NCBI RefSeq assembly: GCF_024679245.1
Contig: NC_090174.1
Location: forward strand, 16,414,933 to 16,478,932
Length of the DNA: 64,000 bases
Direction of reading: 5' to 3'
DNA from: Pseudorasbora parva
Lineage: Eukaryota > Chordata > Actinopteri > Cypriniformes > Gobionidae
The notes below the pieces were generated by a model. The model ran no database searches and was not told the origin of the DNA. It saw nothing but the letters and a program-made list of their open reading frames with translations. A program made the position numbers and the translations under genes. Below are positions 35,408 through 47,119 of the stretch, one piece after another (positions within the stretch are counted from its first letter, which is position 1; each line of letters opens with the position of its first letter).

Positions 35408-35551
35408 CTTCCTGGTCGCACGGTGATGACATCACCAGCTGCCGACAGTCAGTAGGATTGTGATTTGATAGCGATTTCAGACACCTGTCACGCTGAAGGC
35501 GTTCCCTGTAGCGTCAGCTGACGCAGCGCGAGTTCCCTTTCGAAAGGGAAC

Positions 35552-35949
35552 TACATTTTACTCTAAATTTAAGTTTATAAAATACTAACATATTCATCAT
35601 ACTTTACTGTACATACTAATATTTTTTAGCTCAATTGACCTCCTTATAAAAGTTTTTCACAAATATGCCTAGGGCATTTGGCACATGGCTATCGCTGTCA
35701 GCCATCTTAGATTAATTAGGTCATCAAGCAATGAATATTTGGAATACAAGACAGTAGCCACTGTTATAATACTGCGGTCAGTCTACTGACACTGCCCTCA
35801 AGTGGTTTGGAGAAAATGACCATGAGAATGACCTTAAAATGGAGTTAAATTAACTGTCCCCAAATGTGGACACCATGCATGATAGGGTTTTAAAGTGTAA
35901 TTTAGTCTACATTTTAGACTTGTCTTTTTTCATCAACGATGTTCCATGT
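35552..35949. other. AT-rich flank without gene
   Basis: No gene seen. A GTCCCCAAATGTGGAC palindrome-like word occurs at 35856-35871. Confidence 0.5.
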
Positions 35950-36700
35950 TTATCTAACGTTAGTCACAATGTAGGCTAACGTTATGTAGTGACTGCGATG
36001 TAGCCTAATCTGAAATACAAGCATGCAAAAACATCATAGGCCTACTTCAGTTCTCAAAAATATAAATATATAACTTATATTTTTACAAAATGAATAGCCT
36101 TGTCAAATGACTGTCGTCATTGGTGGAAAACTTATATGGTAGAAAAGGTGACGTTTGCTAGAAGGATCGAGTGAACGATCTGTAAGCAACATATCTACGG
36201 TTGTATTTTGTAATACAAAATAATATTAACCTTTGTCATTAGACACACTATTTAATTTTGTATGGTACTTGGAGTTTCCTGTTGTTACTGTACTAGCATC
36301 TTGCGTCATCTAGACAATGCGTCTAAGTCTCTCTAAGAAACTTTCAATTTAATCAGAAATTGTTTAAACAGCTAGTCAATAAGTGGATAAATCACTACTT
36401 ATTGCATGCTTGCAAGAATACAGTTGACCCTTTCTTCAGTTTAAGACGCTGAGCGAAGCTTTCTTGAAATGGGCCGAACAAACGAAAGATTTTGAAATAA
36501 ATTGTTGTGGTATCCGATTATAATAAACCTCAACCATGACTGTTGATACATGAAAAGTCCAGATGTCTCCTGCACAGCCTGAACATGACATGTGTCATGA
36601 GATCCGTTTTTGCTATCCTCCAGTGTCTTGTTGCAAATTGCAGTCCCAGTTACCATCAGTTCCGCCTGACAATGCACATGTTTAGACAGATGTGTACATA
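35950..36700 (-). repeat. Dispersed repeat, copy B (inverted relative to copy A)
   Basis: Its reverse complement matches 4391-5058 block by block, for example the AATAGCAAAAACGG-like word (about 36607), the GAACGATC word (about 36172) and GTGACTAACGTT (about 35950). The minus-strand ORF 36441-36677 overlaps it and has no known domain. Confidence 0.6.
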
Positions 36701-37079
36701 TTAATGTACATATTAATGATTGTTAACATTGTACATATTAATGATCCCCAACGCTTGCGTCACAGTTGGGTTTATGTTGAGAAGCCCTTTTTTTCCCTAG
36801 CGCTGGGAAAAATGTAATACGTGGAGTGGCCCACAATGTACTGTGGAGCTTACAGAGACTTCCAAAATCAGCTCTGTTTATTGTTCAGAAAAGCTTTTAA
36901 CTGTTATGTGTTGGTTGATTGTTTGTATTATTCTATATTTTTACTTGTTAATCTTTGTTTTCTTTTTTTTTTCTTTTCATTGTTTCACTTTGAGATTCTT
37001 CGGAATAAAAAGTGCATTATAAATAAAATCTATTATTATTATATATATGCTATTATTATATGTATATAATATTCCCTTT

Positions 37080-37390
37080 CCTTGCTTATTCTTAGTGATA
37101 CGATTACAGATCATAACCTAGATGTGTTGACAGAAACCTGGCTAAAACCTTACGATTACATTATTTTAAATGAATTCACCCCCCAAGATAATTGTCATAA
37201 ACACAAGCAGCGTATGAAAGGCAAAGGTGGGGGTAATTTAGGTTGCTGTAATTTATAATAATATCTTCCAGAAGTCTAGTTTCAAATACAATCAAAATAC
37301 ATGTCAAAATACATGTCAAAATACTTGTCAAAATACTTGTCAAAATACTATACAAATACTGAAGGAGTTTTGGTTCCTTGCTACCATCAC
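37080..37390 (+). mobile_element. L2 endonuclease fragment with 12-bp tandem repeat
   Basis: 37090-37270 encodes DHNLDVLTETWLKP and HKHKQRMKGKGGG, matching the endonuclease N-terminus of the large L2. From 37290 to 37350 a 12-bp unit TGTCAAAATAC(A/T) is repeated about five times. It then joins L2 3' UTR sequence (GGAGTTTTGGTTCCTTGC). Confidence 0.65.
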
Positions 37391-37903
37391 CTAGCCTGAC
37401 AAGCCAGACCCACATCAAGATGTTTGGTCTGGAAACTCACCATTGACAGGGCTCAATCCAAGGGGCGGGATAAACGGTTGTCTTTCAAACTCCCTCTGCA
37501 TGTGATAGGATACGGTACACAACCAACCAGAGAAACGAAGGTGAAACAAAGCTTGTTGATAGATTAAAAATTCGCCGTATCCGGTCGGCAAAACTCCGAA
37601 CACATCTTCCCTTTTTAAGAATAACTTCAGTGCCGTTCTTTGTTCTCCGGATGTCTTCCAGAGTCGCGGTCAAAGCTGATTCGAAAGACCGCCGTTCGCC
37701 AGTTTCTGTGTTTATTAGAAGCACGCAAACGCAACTCGGCCGTCGTCATTATGGCCCCGCCCACGGACTCTATACACGATGTGATTGGCCCGGCAAGAGT
37801 TAGGGGATTACAGCTCAGAAGGGTATTGAGAGTTGCTAGACGACACTCGCGGGCAGATTAGATTTGCTGCTGCTAGGGTGCGTCTAGATTTCTAGGCAAA
37901 CCG
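37391..37903. mobile_element. TIR element in L2 3' UTR
   Basis: The left end TAGCCTGACAAGCCAGACC and the inverted right end GCCTAGAAATCTAGACGC are similar over about 19 bp. L2 3' UTR sequence continues on both sides (ACCATCACC / CCGTCACC). I could not settle the target duplication or superfamily. No ORF with a domain. Confidence 0.45.
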
Positions 37904-39033
37904 TCACCTTCTACTTAATGGAACTGTATGTAAGAAATGTATGTATTTCAATTAATCATAAAATGGCCCCGATATGTCACTAGACATTATCTATCAATCA
38001 ATCAATCAATCAATCAACTTTATTTATATAGCGCTTTTACAATCACGATTGTGTCAAAGCAGCTTCACAGTGTCAAACAGGATAATATTGCAACAAAATT
38101 AGATTTGGCTGTACAGTCGTACTGGAGAAAACAGTGATGTTATCAGCTTATTTTAATTTATCATATAGCGACAATGTTGGCATATCAGTATTATAGTTTA
38201 TAGAATTAAATAAAACCAAATTCATAAATTTTATTTGTATAATTAGTTGAATAACTTTAATCATAATTTTAGTGTCCCCAACTGAGCAAGCCAAGCCAAA
38301 GGCGACAGTGGCAAGGAACCAAAACTCCATCAGGGCATGATGAAGAAAATAAACCTTGGGAGAAACCAGACTCAGTCGGGGTGCCAGTTCTCCTCTGGCC
38401 TATTAACACACCGTGTATGATTATTATTCTGGCAACCTTACAGTTCAGAAATCATATTAGATTGGAATATTCAAAATTTCAGGGTATCACAGAAGAGACG
38501 GATTTATTTAGGATGGGGCTTTGATTACACAAGAGTATGAATACATGAAAGATCGGAATTATTGCGCCGGAGACAGGTTTTGAGCATGACGTGCCGGTGA
38601 GGCAAATTCGGAGGAGACACCATTTGACACGGCTCAGCAGACACTCCAGGATGCGTTGGTCATGTCCAGGCAGGTCCACCATCCGATCCGGACAGGGCCC
38701 AGATCCGGGATAAACCTCGGTATATACAGAGAGACTAACATTAGTGTAGATGCCACTCTTTTTATGATGTAACGAGTACATCAGGTGTTATGGGAAGTGT
38801 TCCCGGTTCCGGCTGACCTAGTTAATGCAGCCTAACAATCAGTCAATTGATTTGAATAATGAAAGTTAAAAATGTTCTATGTGTATGCCAGAGTAAAGAG
38901 ATGTGTTTTTAGTCTAAGTTTTAGCCTAAATTTAAACTGACAGAGTGTGTCTGCTTCCCGAACAATGCTAGGAAGACTATTCCAGAGTTTAGGAGCTAAA
39001 TAGGAAAAGGATCGACCGCCTGCAGTTGATTTA

Positions 39034-39793
39034 GGGCGTTTTCACACCTGAAAGTCCGCACCAAGGTCCGAACCAAAGTTTGTGTTTGGACATTTGGTTC
39101 TTTTTGGTTTGCTTTCACATTGCAGTTATGTCAGCGCACCAAAGAACTTTACATGACGCACTGGCGTCCTGTCGTCATCACCTATGTGGGCTGCATCTTA
39201 ACATTGATTGGTTTGTTAGTGGACGTGCGTCTGACGTCAGTGTGTTGTCAATTCAGCGGCTAACTTTGACAAGAATGAATGAACAGACGCATATCGTTGG
39301 CAATACTGTTAATATTATGGCACTACTATCTGCAGCACCAACTATACTCGAGGCAAATCCACCAAATGAACGTCCTCGTTGTGCAAACATTTTATCGGCG
39401 CCGACAGGAAAGGAGGAGCTCCTAGAAGATAGGCTTTTTAGCCAAAAAATATGTTTTATTTTATACTTATGTTTAAATATTATAATGTTATTTTTAAATT
39501 TCATCTAGGCTATATTGATTATGAAACGTGCACAGATGTGCAATATATGTCAAAGACATCGAGTCAGAAATAATTTTGACCACTTCATTAAGATTTGTTT
39601 TGTAGAAAGCTTTTTATTTTGTATCTTAGTTTTAATAAATGTTTCATCATTTGCCTGAATTTAATAAATAAGCTTAAATAAATAATATAGCAGACATCCC
39701 GTGATGGAGTGATCATTTGCGTTGCACATGAACTGGAGCGGTCTCATAAATAAACCGAAACTCAGCATATACTTGTCTCACAGACATTAGAAC

Positions 39794-39839
<46 letters not shown>

Positions 39840-40206
39840 CAAGCAGAGCACGCCGTTCACGCGAGCTGGCATGACTACACAAGCGGTTCAGTTTATAATG
39901 CTGCGCGCTCCATCACTGCATGTGCTGTGAGTTTAATCTGTGTTTTTTCACTAATCCTACACCAGAACTTCCTATAAATGGTCTGAAAGTCCGAAATATA
40001 CAGAAAATGCTTTCACACAAGAAACGAACCGAACCGAACCTTTGTTCAGTTTGGTCCGGACCGAGACTACCTCTTTTCGTCGGACCAAATTTCGTCTGTT
40101 TGGTCCGGACCATGGTCCGAGGGAGGTTTCACACCTGTAATTTTGGTTCGTACCAAACTGAAAAGTCCGAAAATCCGGACCAAACAAGGTAGGTGTGAAA
40201 GCACCC
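39034..40206. mobile_element. PIF/Harbinger-like transposon in the L2
   Basis: Ends GGGCGTTTTCACACCT and, inverted, GGGTGCTTTCACACCT. A TTA duplication lies at 39031-39033 and 40207-40209, the PIF/Harbinger target type. The arms contain repeated GGTCCGGACC-like words in both orientations. A (TA)n tract lies at about 39799-39836. Removal restores the L2 reading frame. No transposase. Confidence 0.85.
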
Positions 40207-40366
40207 TTAGATATTCTAGGTATTATCAACTCGCCAGAGTTTTGAGACCGCAATAGACGTGATGAAGTATAATGTGTTAAAAGCTCGCTTAAGTACTGGG
40301 GAGCTAAACCATTTAGTGCTTTGTAAGTAATAAGCAAGATTTTAAAATGTATGCAATGTTTAATAG

Positions 40367-41421
40367 TGTAGCGACTCAGGCGAATCAAACACACACACAC
40401 GCCAGTTACATTCAACAAATATGTTTTGAATGCGTTGTGCTTTGGAACAGACCTTCCCCCAACACAACAGAGAAAGATTCTCCGTTTCCCTGGAAACCAG
40501 CTGATAAGAAGTTTTACGACCCAAAAGAATTCGGCCACATGAAGTCTTATACACAAAGAGTTTAAGACACAGAGCTTTTGCCTCAAATTATAGACAAACC
40601 ATCTATAAATGAACATGCACCCCAGGACATTATATGTAAACACATAACTGTCTTGTAAAATGTTTATTCTGTATGGTATTTTGCATCTTTTTATCTTTGT
40701 CTTAACAAATTACTAGTTCAGATAACCTCATATATGTCATGTCTCCTATCAAATTAATGCTCACTTCACGACTTACACTTCCATGTATATCACTTATTCA
40801 GAAAATGCAGTGTGTGTTTGTTGCATTAATTATAGTATGAAGACTCAGAGACCCACTGAGTCGAACTTTCAAACAAAGAGCCATAAATCTGCTGAGGAAT
40901 TGCCCGCCTGGAAATCCCAACAATCTCATTGGTTAAGTCTAACCCTGGAGGGTGGGACTATTTCCAGACCTTAAAAGACCAGTGAAGAAAATCTTCTCCG
41001 CTCTTCTCTTCTCTGAAAATCTCTTGCTCTTACTTCTCCAACTCTCTCCCTGTGGGAGCCAACACCCACGGGGGGGGCTGACACTTAAGTCATGCCACCA
41101 ATGCAGGCCCTCCAAGCAGGCCTCATCTCTTCCAAAAATCTTCTCTTCTACAATCCGATCTTCAACCACACGGAGCATCCCTAAAAGCAACCAGCCGCTC
41201 CCCCCCGACCTCGGAGAAAGCCACCGGACACGCAGAGACACATGCACATAAGCGAGAAGCCAAAACGAAACCAAAAAGAATGCAAGTATTCTTATTCTTA
41301 CTGCTGTAAAGAGGGTGTGTTATGTCCCTGTTGGGATAAGTTAACTCCGTGAAGGTCGTATTTGATGAACTGAAGGAAAGCATGCCTTGCTTACCCCCCC
41401 CCCCCCACTCTCTTTGTCTCT

Positions 41422-41454
<33 letters not shown>

Positions 41455-42045
41455 TCTCTCTCTTTTATCTCTCTCTAATTTCAGTCTATTCATTATTCTC
41501 TTTTATGTATTCTTTCGTTAATATCTATACTTCTACTCTCGTGATGCATATTTAGTATGTACTTTCTGTGTGAATTGTAGTGTTATTTTTAGTCTGTGTT
41601 TATTAAACCTCCAAAGGACATTTAATGAGTTGAATCTGTTATTTCTGCCACATACACAAAGTCAATGAAACTTGCGATCTAAACGTTACCTAACTGCTTA
41701 TGCTACTATGTTAGTAAAGTAAACTGTATGACCATTTGAAATAGTGAACTTATCCTGATCAGTAAAGTTAATGTTTCTTATGCGCTTGTAAAGCAGTAAT
41801 CCCTTTATTGAGAATTGATTTGAAAAGTCTATAACTAATTTGCAGGACAAACTTAGTAGGATAATTTCAAGCAATTCCATAAAGGGTTACTTGTATTTAA
41901 TTAAACAATTTTCCCTATCGGAAAATTTTAATACGTAATGAACAACTGGCAAATTATATTCATAAATTCATGAATATTGAATATTAAATCCCTTTTGAGT
42001 TAATTATTCCCCGAGACATTAAACTCATGAGTCATAGTTGTTACA
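40367..42045. mobile_element. Solo LTR, 1.68 kb, in the L2
   Basis: It begins TGTAGCGACTC and ends GTTGTTACA. ATAG flanks it on both sides (40363-40366, 42046-42049). Removing it with one ATAG restores the L2 frame exactly. Length and TG...CA ends favour an LTR, and a 4-bp duplication is the size used by several retrovirus-like groups. No internal genes remain. A (CT)n tract lies at about 41417-41475. I cannot exclude a DNA transposon, since the two tips also share an imperfect TGTA-N-C-N-AC inverted match. Confidence 0.6.
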
Positions 42046-44884
42046 ATAGGTAGCCAGTGCAGTGTTGACAGAACTGGACTAATATGATCATACTTCCTGG
42101 TTCTAGTAAGAACTCGAGCTGCTGCATTTTGGACTAGCTGGAGTTTGTTTATTAAGCGAGCAGGGCAACCACCCAGTAGAGCATTACAATAATCTAGCCT
42201 TGAGCTCATGAACGCATGTACTAACTGTTCAGCATTTTGCATTGAAAGCATGTGCCGTAATTTAGATATATTTTTAAGATGATAGAATGCGGTTTTACAG
42301 ATGCTAGAAACGTGGCTTTCAAATGAAAGATTGGTATCAAAGAGCACACCCAGGTTCCTCACTGACGACGAGGGCTTGACAGAGCAGTCATCAAGTGTTA
42401 GACAGTATTCTCGGTTACTACTTGTGGAGCTTTTCTGTCCAATAATTAAAAATTCAGTTTTATCTGAATTAAGTTGCAGAAAATTACTATTCATCCAATT
42501 TTTTATATCAGCTATGCATTCTGTTAATCTTGTGAATTGGTAGGTTTCGTCAGGGCGTGAGGAAATATAGAGCTGAGTATCGTCAGCATAACAATGAAAA
42601 CTAACGCCATGTTTCCTAATGATATCTCCCAGTGGTAGCATATACAGGGTGAAAAGCAACGGTCCTAACACTGAGCCTTACGGTACCCCATACTGAACTT
42701 GTGATCGGTGTGACATCTCTTCATTTACTGCTACAAACTGATAACGGTCAGATAAGTACGATTTAAACCATGCCAAAGCAGTTCCACTAACGCCAACATA
42801 ATTTTCGATTCTATTCAGAAGAATATTGTGATCGATAGTATCAAATGCAGCGCTAAGATCGAGTAACACTAATAGAGAGATACAACCACGATCAGATGAT
42901 AAGAGTAAATCATTTGTAACTCTAATTAGAGCAGTCTCAGTACTATGATATGGTCTAAATCCTGACTGGAAATCCTCACATATACCATTTCTTTCTAAAA
43001 AAGAACATAATTGTGAAGACACGGCCTTTTCTAGTATTTTTGATAGAAACGGTAGATTCGAGATTGGCCTGTAATTGACTAAATCTTTAGGATCAAGTTG
43101 CGTTTTTTTAATAAGTGGTTTAATTATAGCCAACTTAAAAGTTTTCGGTACATATCCTAATGTCAAAGATGAATTAATGATATTAAGCAGAGGATCTATG
43201 ACCTCTGGAAGTATCTCTTTTAATAGCCTAGTCGGTATAGGGTCAAGCATACATGTTGTTGATTTTGATGATTTTACAAGTTTAGCCAATTCTTCTCCTC
43301 CTATAGTAGTGAATGAGTGTAATTTTTCCTCAGTGACCCTACATTGCTCTGTCTGAAGTGATACTGTAATAGACGGCTGCATGGTTATAATTTTATTCCT
43401 AATATTATCAATCTTACTAGTAAAGAAGTTCATAAAGTCATTACTGCTGTGTTGTTTACAAACATCAGAAGCTGAAGCTTTATTTTTTGATAATTTAGCC
43501 ACTGTATCGAATAAATACTTAGGGTTGTGTTTGTTTTCTTCTAAAAGAGTTGAGAAATAAGCAGATCTAGCAGTTTTTATGGCCTTTCTGTATGCAATCA
43601 TGCTCTCTTTCCACAAATTGCGAAAAACCTCTAGTTTTGTTTTCTTCCAGCTGCGCTCCATTTTTCTGGCTGCTGTTTTAAGGGCCCGAGTGTGCTCGTT
43701 GTACCACGGCGTTGGATTATTTGCTTTAATCTTCTTTAAGCGCCGGGGAGCAACTATATCTAAAGTGCTAGTAAAGAGAGAGTCAATAGTTTCTGTTGCA
43801 GCATCAAGTTCCTCTTGGCTATCTGTAATGCTGAGGAGATGGAACTGATGAGGAAGATTATGTACAAAGCAATCTTTAGTCGCAGCGGTTATCGTCCTGC
43901 CATATTTGAAGCGAGGGGATGGCTTTGCAGCCTTAGGTAAATTAAGTATACACGATATTAGGTAATGATCTGAGATGTCATCGCTCTGCTGCAGAATTTT
44001 AACAGTATCAACATTTATTCCATGTGACATTATTAGATCTAAAGTATGATTAAGGCGATGAGTGGGTCCCGATACGTGTTGTCTAACTCCAATAGAGTTT
44101 AGAATGTCTCTAAATGCCAATCCCAATGCGTCTTTTTCATTGTCTACGTGGATATTAAAATCCCCAACAATTAGTACTTTATCTACAGCTAATACTAACT
44201 CCGATACAAAACCAGCAAATTCTTTGATAAAGTCTGTATTGTGCCCTGGTGGCCTGTATACAGTAGCCAACACAAATGTCAGAAGGGATTTATCATTTAC
44301 ACTACACAGCGTTACATAAAGCACCAAAACTTCAAAGGAATTATATTTGAAACTAGACTTCTGAGTAATACTGAAAATATTATTATAAATTACAGCAACA
44401 CCTCCCCCTTTACCTTTCAGACGTGGCTCATGTTTGTAACAATAATCTCGGGGGGTGCACTCATTTAAAGTAATGTAATCGTCAGGTTTTAGCCAGGTTT
44501 CTGTCAAACACAGCACATCTAAGTTATGATCTATAATCATATCATTGACAACAAGCGTTTTTGGCGAAAGGGATCGAATATTCAGCAACCCAAGCTTTAT
44601 CAATTGTTCATCCGTATTATATCTATTGTTTATTTGTTGGACATCAATTAAATTTTTACTGTTGAATGGTTTTGATGGTTTTTTGTATTTACTAATTCGG
44701 GGAACAGACACAGTCTCTATATGATAATATCTAGGTGAAAGAGTCTCTATGTGCTGGGATTTAGCTGACTTTGGTGACGTGAGACAGCTAGCAGACGGTT
44801 GGTTTAGCCAGTTTGTCTGCTTCCTGACCTGGGCCCCAGTGAGTCAAGGTTTAGCTCTATTTTAGGTTTAGGTTATTGTCTGGT

Positions 44885-45131
44885 CTTGCACCAATCCCAC
44901 CATTGACTACCTGTCCTTTGTAGAAGCCCTCATCTGTTCCATCTTCGTCTATATTGTCATCATCATCATCATCATCTTCATCTTCACCTTCATAGTCTTC
45001 ACCATCATTGTCCTTCGTCTGAGTGTCACCATCACTTTAAGTATCACCTGTGTCTGAAACCTCTGATAATAAACCTTGCATTTGCACTAATCCCTCTGTG
45101 TCCTCGTCTATGTCTGACAAAAGACCAGACC
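44885..45131 (-). other. Acidic coding-like stretch
   Basis: On the minus strand this reads as a very acidic peptide (EDEDDDDDDDNIDEDG) preceded by GLLSDIDEDTEGL, with one in-frame stop near 45040. It resembles the acidic N-terminal parts of transposase or nuclear proteins but has no domain I can name. It may be a broken exon. Confidence 0.3.
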
Positions 45132-45507
45132 AAATGTGACCCGTCACGGAAATCAGGGACACAAATCGGCAGCACAACTTTCGAACAAAATGAGAAAGAA
45201 GCGTTATTTTTCAAATTATGTGATTTTCGTTTTTTTGCAGAATCTGTTAGTTGAGATCACGAAGAAGCCTCACCGTTTTTGACAAAGCAGTATTGGTATA
45301 TTTAAAAGCGTACATTTTGAGGTTGAAATCGGCTTGTTTTTCTGAGATTCTAGCACGCAGCAGGGGTGTGTTATTGTCTGTGTGTATTTCCATACTGGAT
45401 AAGCCGGTTTTTGTTTCTTTTGTTATTGTCCCCGCCCTCCGAGGTAAGCGTGGCTACTTATTATTCAGCGCTCTGGCCGGCTCTAGCTGATAACAAAATT
45501 AAATGAA

Positions 45508-45873
45508 GATGGACGCCGCAAAGATGATCGCAGCAGGCTGAACGGTGGCCGTTACACTGAAAATGTTTCGAAGTATTTCTTCGACAAGCCGGATACTTAT
45601 GAACAAGCGCTCACAGATGCTGAAGATGATCAGAGCGACGATGAAAGCAGCATAATAAGACTGTATAATTTCCCTAATCTACAACTGAGCGAAGATGAAG
45701 ACGAGGAAGAATGTATTGGGCTGGCGTCAGACGAGTTGGACCGTAAGATATCAGAGGTTATATCGATAGTAACATTTGATGGGGATAAAGACAGAGAAAT
45801 GGGGAAAATTAACTTTGACTGTAAATGCTACACGAGGAGAAAAGAGAACTCTGCATGGGAGACAGTCCTGTAG
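45508..45873 (+). pseudogene. Transposase-like N-terminal ORF remnant
   Basis: An open frame of about 120 codons without a clear ATG encodes GRYTENVSKYFFDKPDTYEQAL, an acidic stretch (SEDEDEEECIGLASDEL) and FDCKCYTRR, ending at a TAG. The following 250 bases, in shifted frames, encode TYFIGGIKICKNTFLFL-like text, a pattern seen in uncharacterised fish transposase-like proteins. I do not know the family. Confidence 0.4.
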
Positions 45874-46321
45874 CCATAAGCTTTCTCCAGACATTATGTA
45901 CAAATTACGGCTGGATTCTTTAGCTGTGGAAAAAGAGTTGCAGGACATGAAAATTATTGGAAATTTAGAGGCAAACAGGCACAGTGCAAGGAGATGGTTA
46001 CATCCACAAAGAAGACCCCGACAAAGAGAAAGTGTACCCGTACGACTTATTTCATTGGAGGCATCAAGATCTGCAAGAATACTTTTCTGTTTCTTATGGA
46101 GTCTCATTTGAAAGCAGATACTTGGCAGTTTACTGTAAAGTCAAAATTATAATTTGAAATTGAAATATCTTTATGAAAAGAAAATTGAAGTTGGCCTTGG
46201 AGGAATCTAGAAATGCACTACAACTAAAACCACCAGTATGACCATGGTATATTTCAAATCTGAAGAGGATAACACAGCATCTAACATGTGTTTATTAATA
46301 AGTGTTTCTCGGTTAGAGAGT

Positions 46322-46402
46322 GTGGCAAAAGGCGGATTCGAACCACTGATCGATTTGCGTCAAAACTTAATGGCATGCGCCTTACCCCTACACTATAGCC
46401 AC
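46322..46402 (-). ncRNA. tRNA-like sequence (pseudo-tRNA or SINE head)
   Basis: On the minus strand an 81-nt stretch starts GTGGCTATAGTG and ends TTTGCCAC, so the outer five bases pair. It contains a good box A (TGGCTATAGTGTAGG) and an exact box B, GGTTCGAATCC (46344-46334). The T stem and lower acceptor stem have mismatches, and I cannot draw a convincing anticodon arm. Most likely a decayed tRNA copy or a tRNA-derived promoter. Confidence 0.4.
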
Positions 46403-47119
46403 GGTGACAGACTTTACCCATATCTCTATCTTTATCCCCTTCAAACAGACACACAGTACATCCACCAAGAAGACCCCGGCAAACAGAAAGTGTGCCTGAA
46501 CGACTTATTTCATTCGAGGCAACGAGATTTGCAAGAATACTTTTCTGTTTCTTATGGGGTGTGTTTCCATAAACACCAAAGTTTGTCGTTTTGTGTTCAT
46601 TCTAAGAACAAGTACACGTTATCTCGTGTTTAGACCTTCCCATACCTACCTATTGTTTTTAACTGTCATTTTAATTGTAATTGTTAACATCGTATAACTT
46701 GCCAAAAAAAACATTACTATAATGGGCTTTTAAATGGTAATGTTAGCATTTGCTACCCTTTATTATTAAAAGTATGCGATCCAATTTTTCCCGTTGCGTC
46801 TGTCATTACTAGCAACCATGCAGCTTTACAGGGGGTATGGCTTATCTAAATGAGATGTAAATGAGCCCTATTGTCACTCCCAGCAGGTGAGAACAGGTGA
46901 TAACTGCAAAACTTTAGAGGCTGTTTTCTCTTGTTTAAACTTTTCTAAATGCCTACATTCAGATGGCCACAACTTCTCCAAATATTATCAGATTTCCATG
47001 TGTTAAACATCATTGGAAAGCTTGGAGACTACACTATCAGAATTCTATGAATAACTCAAAATGCCCCAGAACTCTCAAAATGTCCCTACTTTCCGTGACT
47101 GGTCCCAAATGCAGAGCTC

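Larger units (their letters stand above)
30424..35551 (-). mobile_element. DIRS-type element 2: gag only, hairpin-rich interior
   Basis: Inverted terminal repeats are at about 30470-30625 and 35378-35535. AAC (GTT on the minus strand) stands at both tips. An internal complementary region at about 30680-30795 carries the complement of the left tip followed by the complement of the right tip, including a 20-bp palindrome also present at 35532-35551. The element is in minus orientation: a TATA-like box (35400-35407), then the gag ORF (35312-33828). From about 33800 to 30800 no reverse transcriptase, RNase H or recombinase motif is visible; the space is GC-rich, with many short inverted repeats. 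It would depend on enzymes from another DIRS copy. Its 5.1 kb is similar in size to a complete element. Confidence 0.85.
38878..44843 (-). pseudogene. L2 endonuclease-reverse transcriptase, one stop, two insertions
   Basis: From the minus strand, the apurinic-type endonuclease comes first: LLNIRSLSPKTL, LTETWLKP, VYRPPG, VGDFNIHVD and SDHYLISC. The reverse transcriptase follows: LEKAVSSQL, FQSGFRPYHSTETALIR, LLDLSAAFDTIDHNIL, then YGVP, an in-frame TAA at 42678-42680 where relatives have Gln, then [12 protein letters not shown] and the catalytic YADD at 42579-42590. C-terminal blocks ([18 protein letters not shown]) run to 42046, resume at 40362 (KHCIHFKIL) and again at 39030, ending KTHLFTLAYT at 38878. 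Both insertions interrupt codons that read through correctly once removed. The frame is open upstream to 44844 with no ATG, so the true 5' end of the gene is uncertain. Confidence 0.85.
38005..44870 (-). mobile_element. Near full-length L2 LINE with two nested insertions
   Basis: In minus orientation it runs from a 5' region near 44870, through an endonuclease-reverse transcriptase ORF, to a 3' UTR (38877-38015) that ends in the TATATAGCGC tail and a (TCAA)n tetranucleotide at 37990-38013. It is split by a PIF/Harbinger-like element (39034-40206) and an LTR (40367-42045). Without these it is about 4 kb. Confidence 0.85.
45136..47106 (+). mobile_element. TIR DNA transposon of unassigned superfamily
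   Basis: Ends GTGACCCGTCACGGAAA and, inverted, GGGACCAGTCACGGAAA, similar for about 25 bp. AAAT stands outside both (45132-45135, 47107-47110), suggesting a 4-bp target duplication. Inside is an ORF remnant (45508-45873), broken transposase-like text around 45900-46110, a partial duplication of that text (46466-46564) and a tRNA-like stretch (46322-46402). Confidence 0.6.

Noticed and set aside
37290..37350. Short regular repeats that might suggest a CRISPR-like array
   Set aside because: A 12-bp tandem repeat without spacers, in a vertebrate LINE fragment.
39080..39508. 142-codon plus-strand ORF
   Set aside because: It lies entirely inside the PIF/Harbinger-like element with TTA duplications and has no transposase or other domain.
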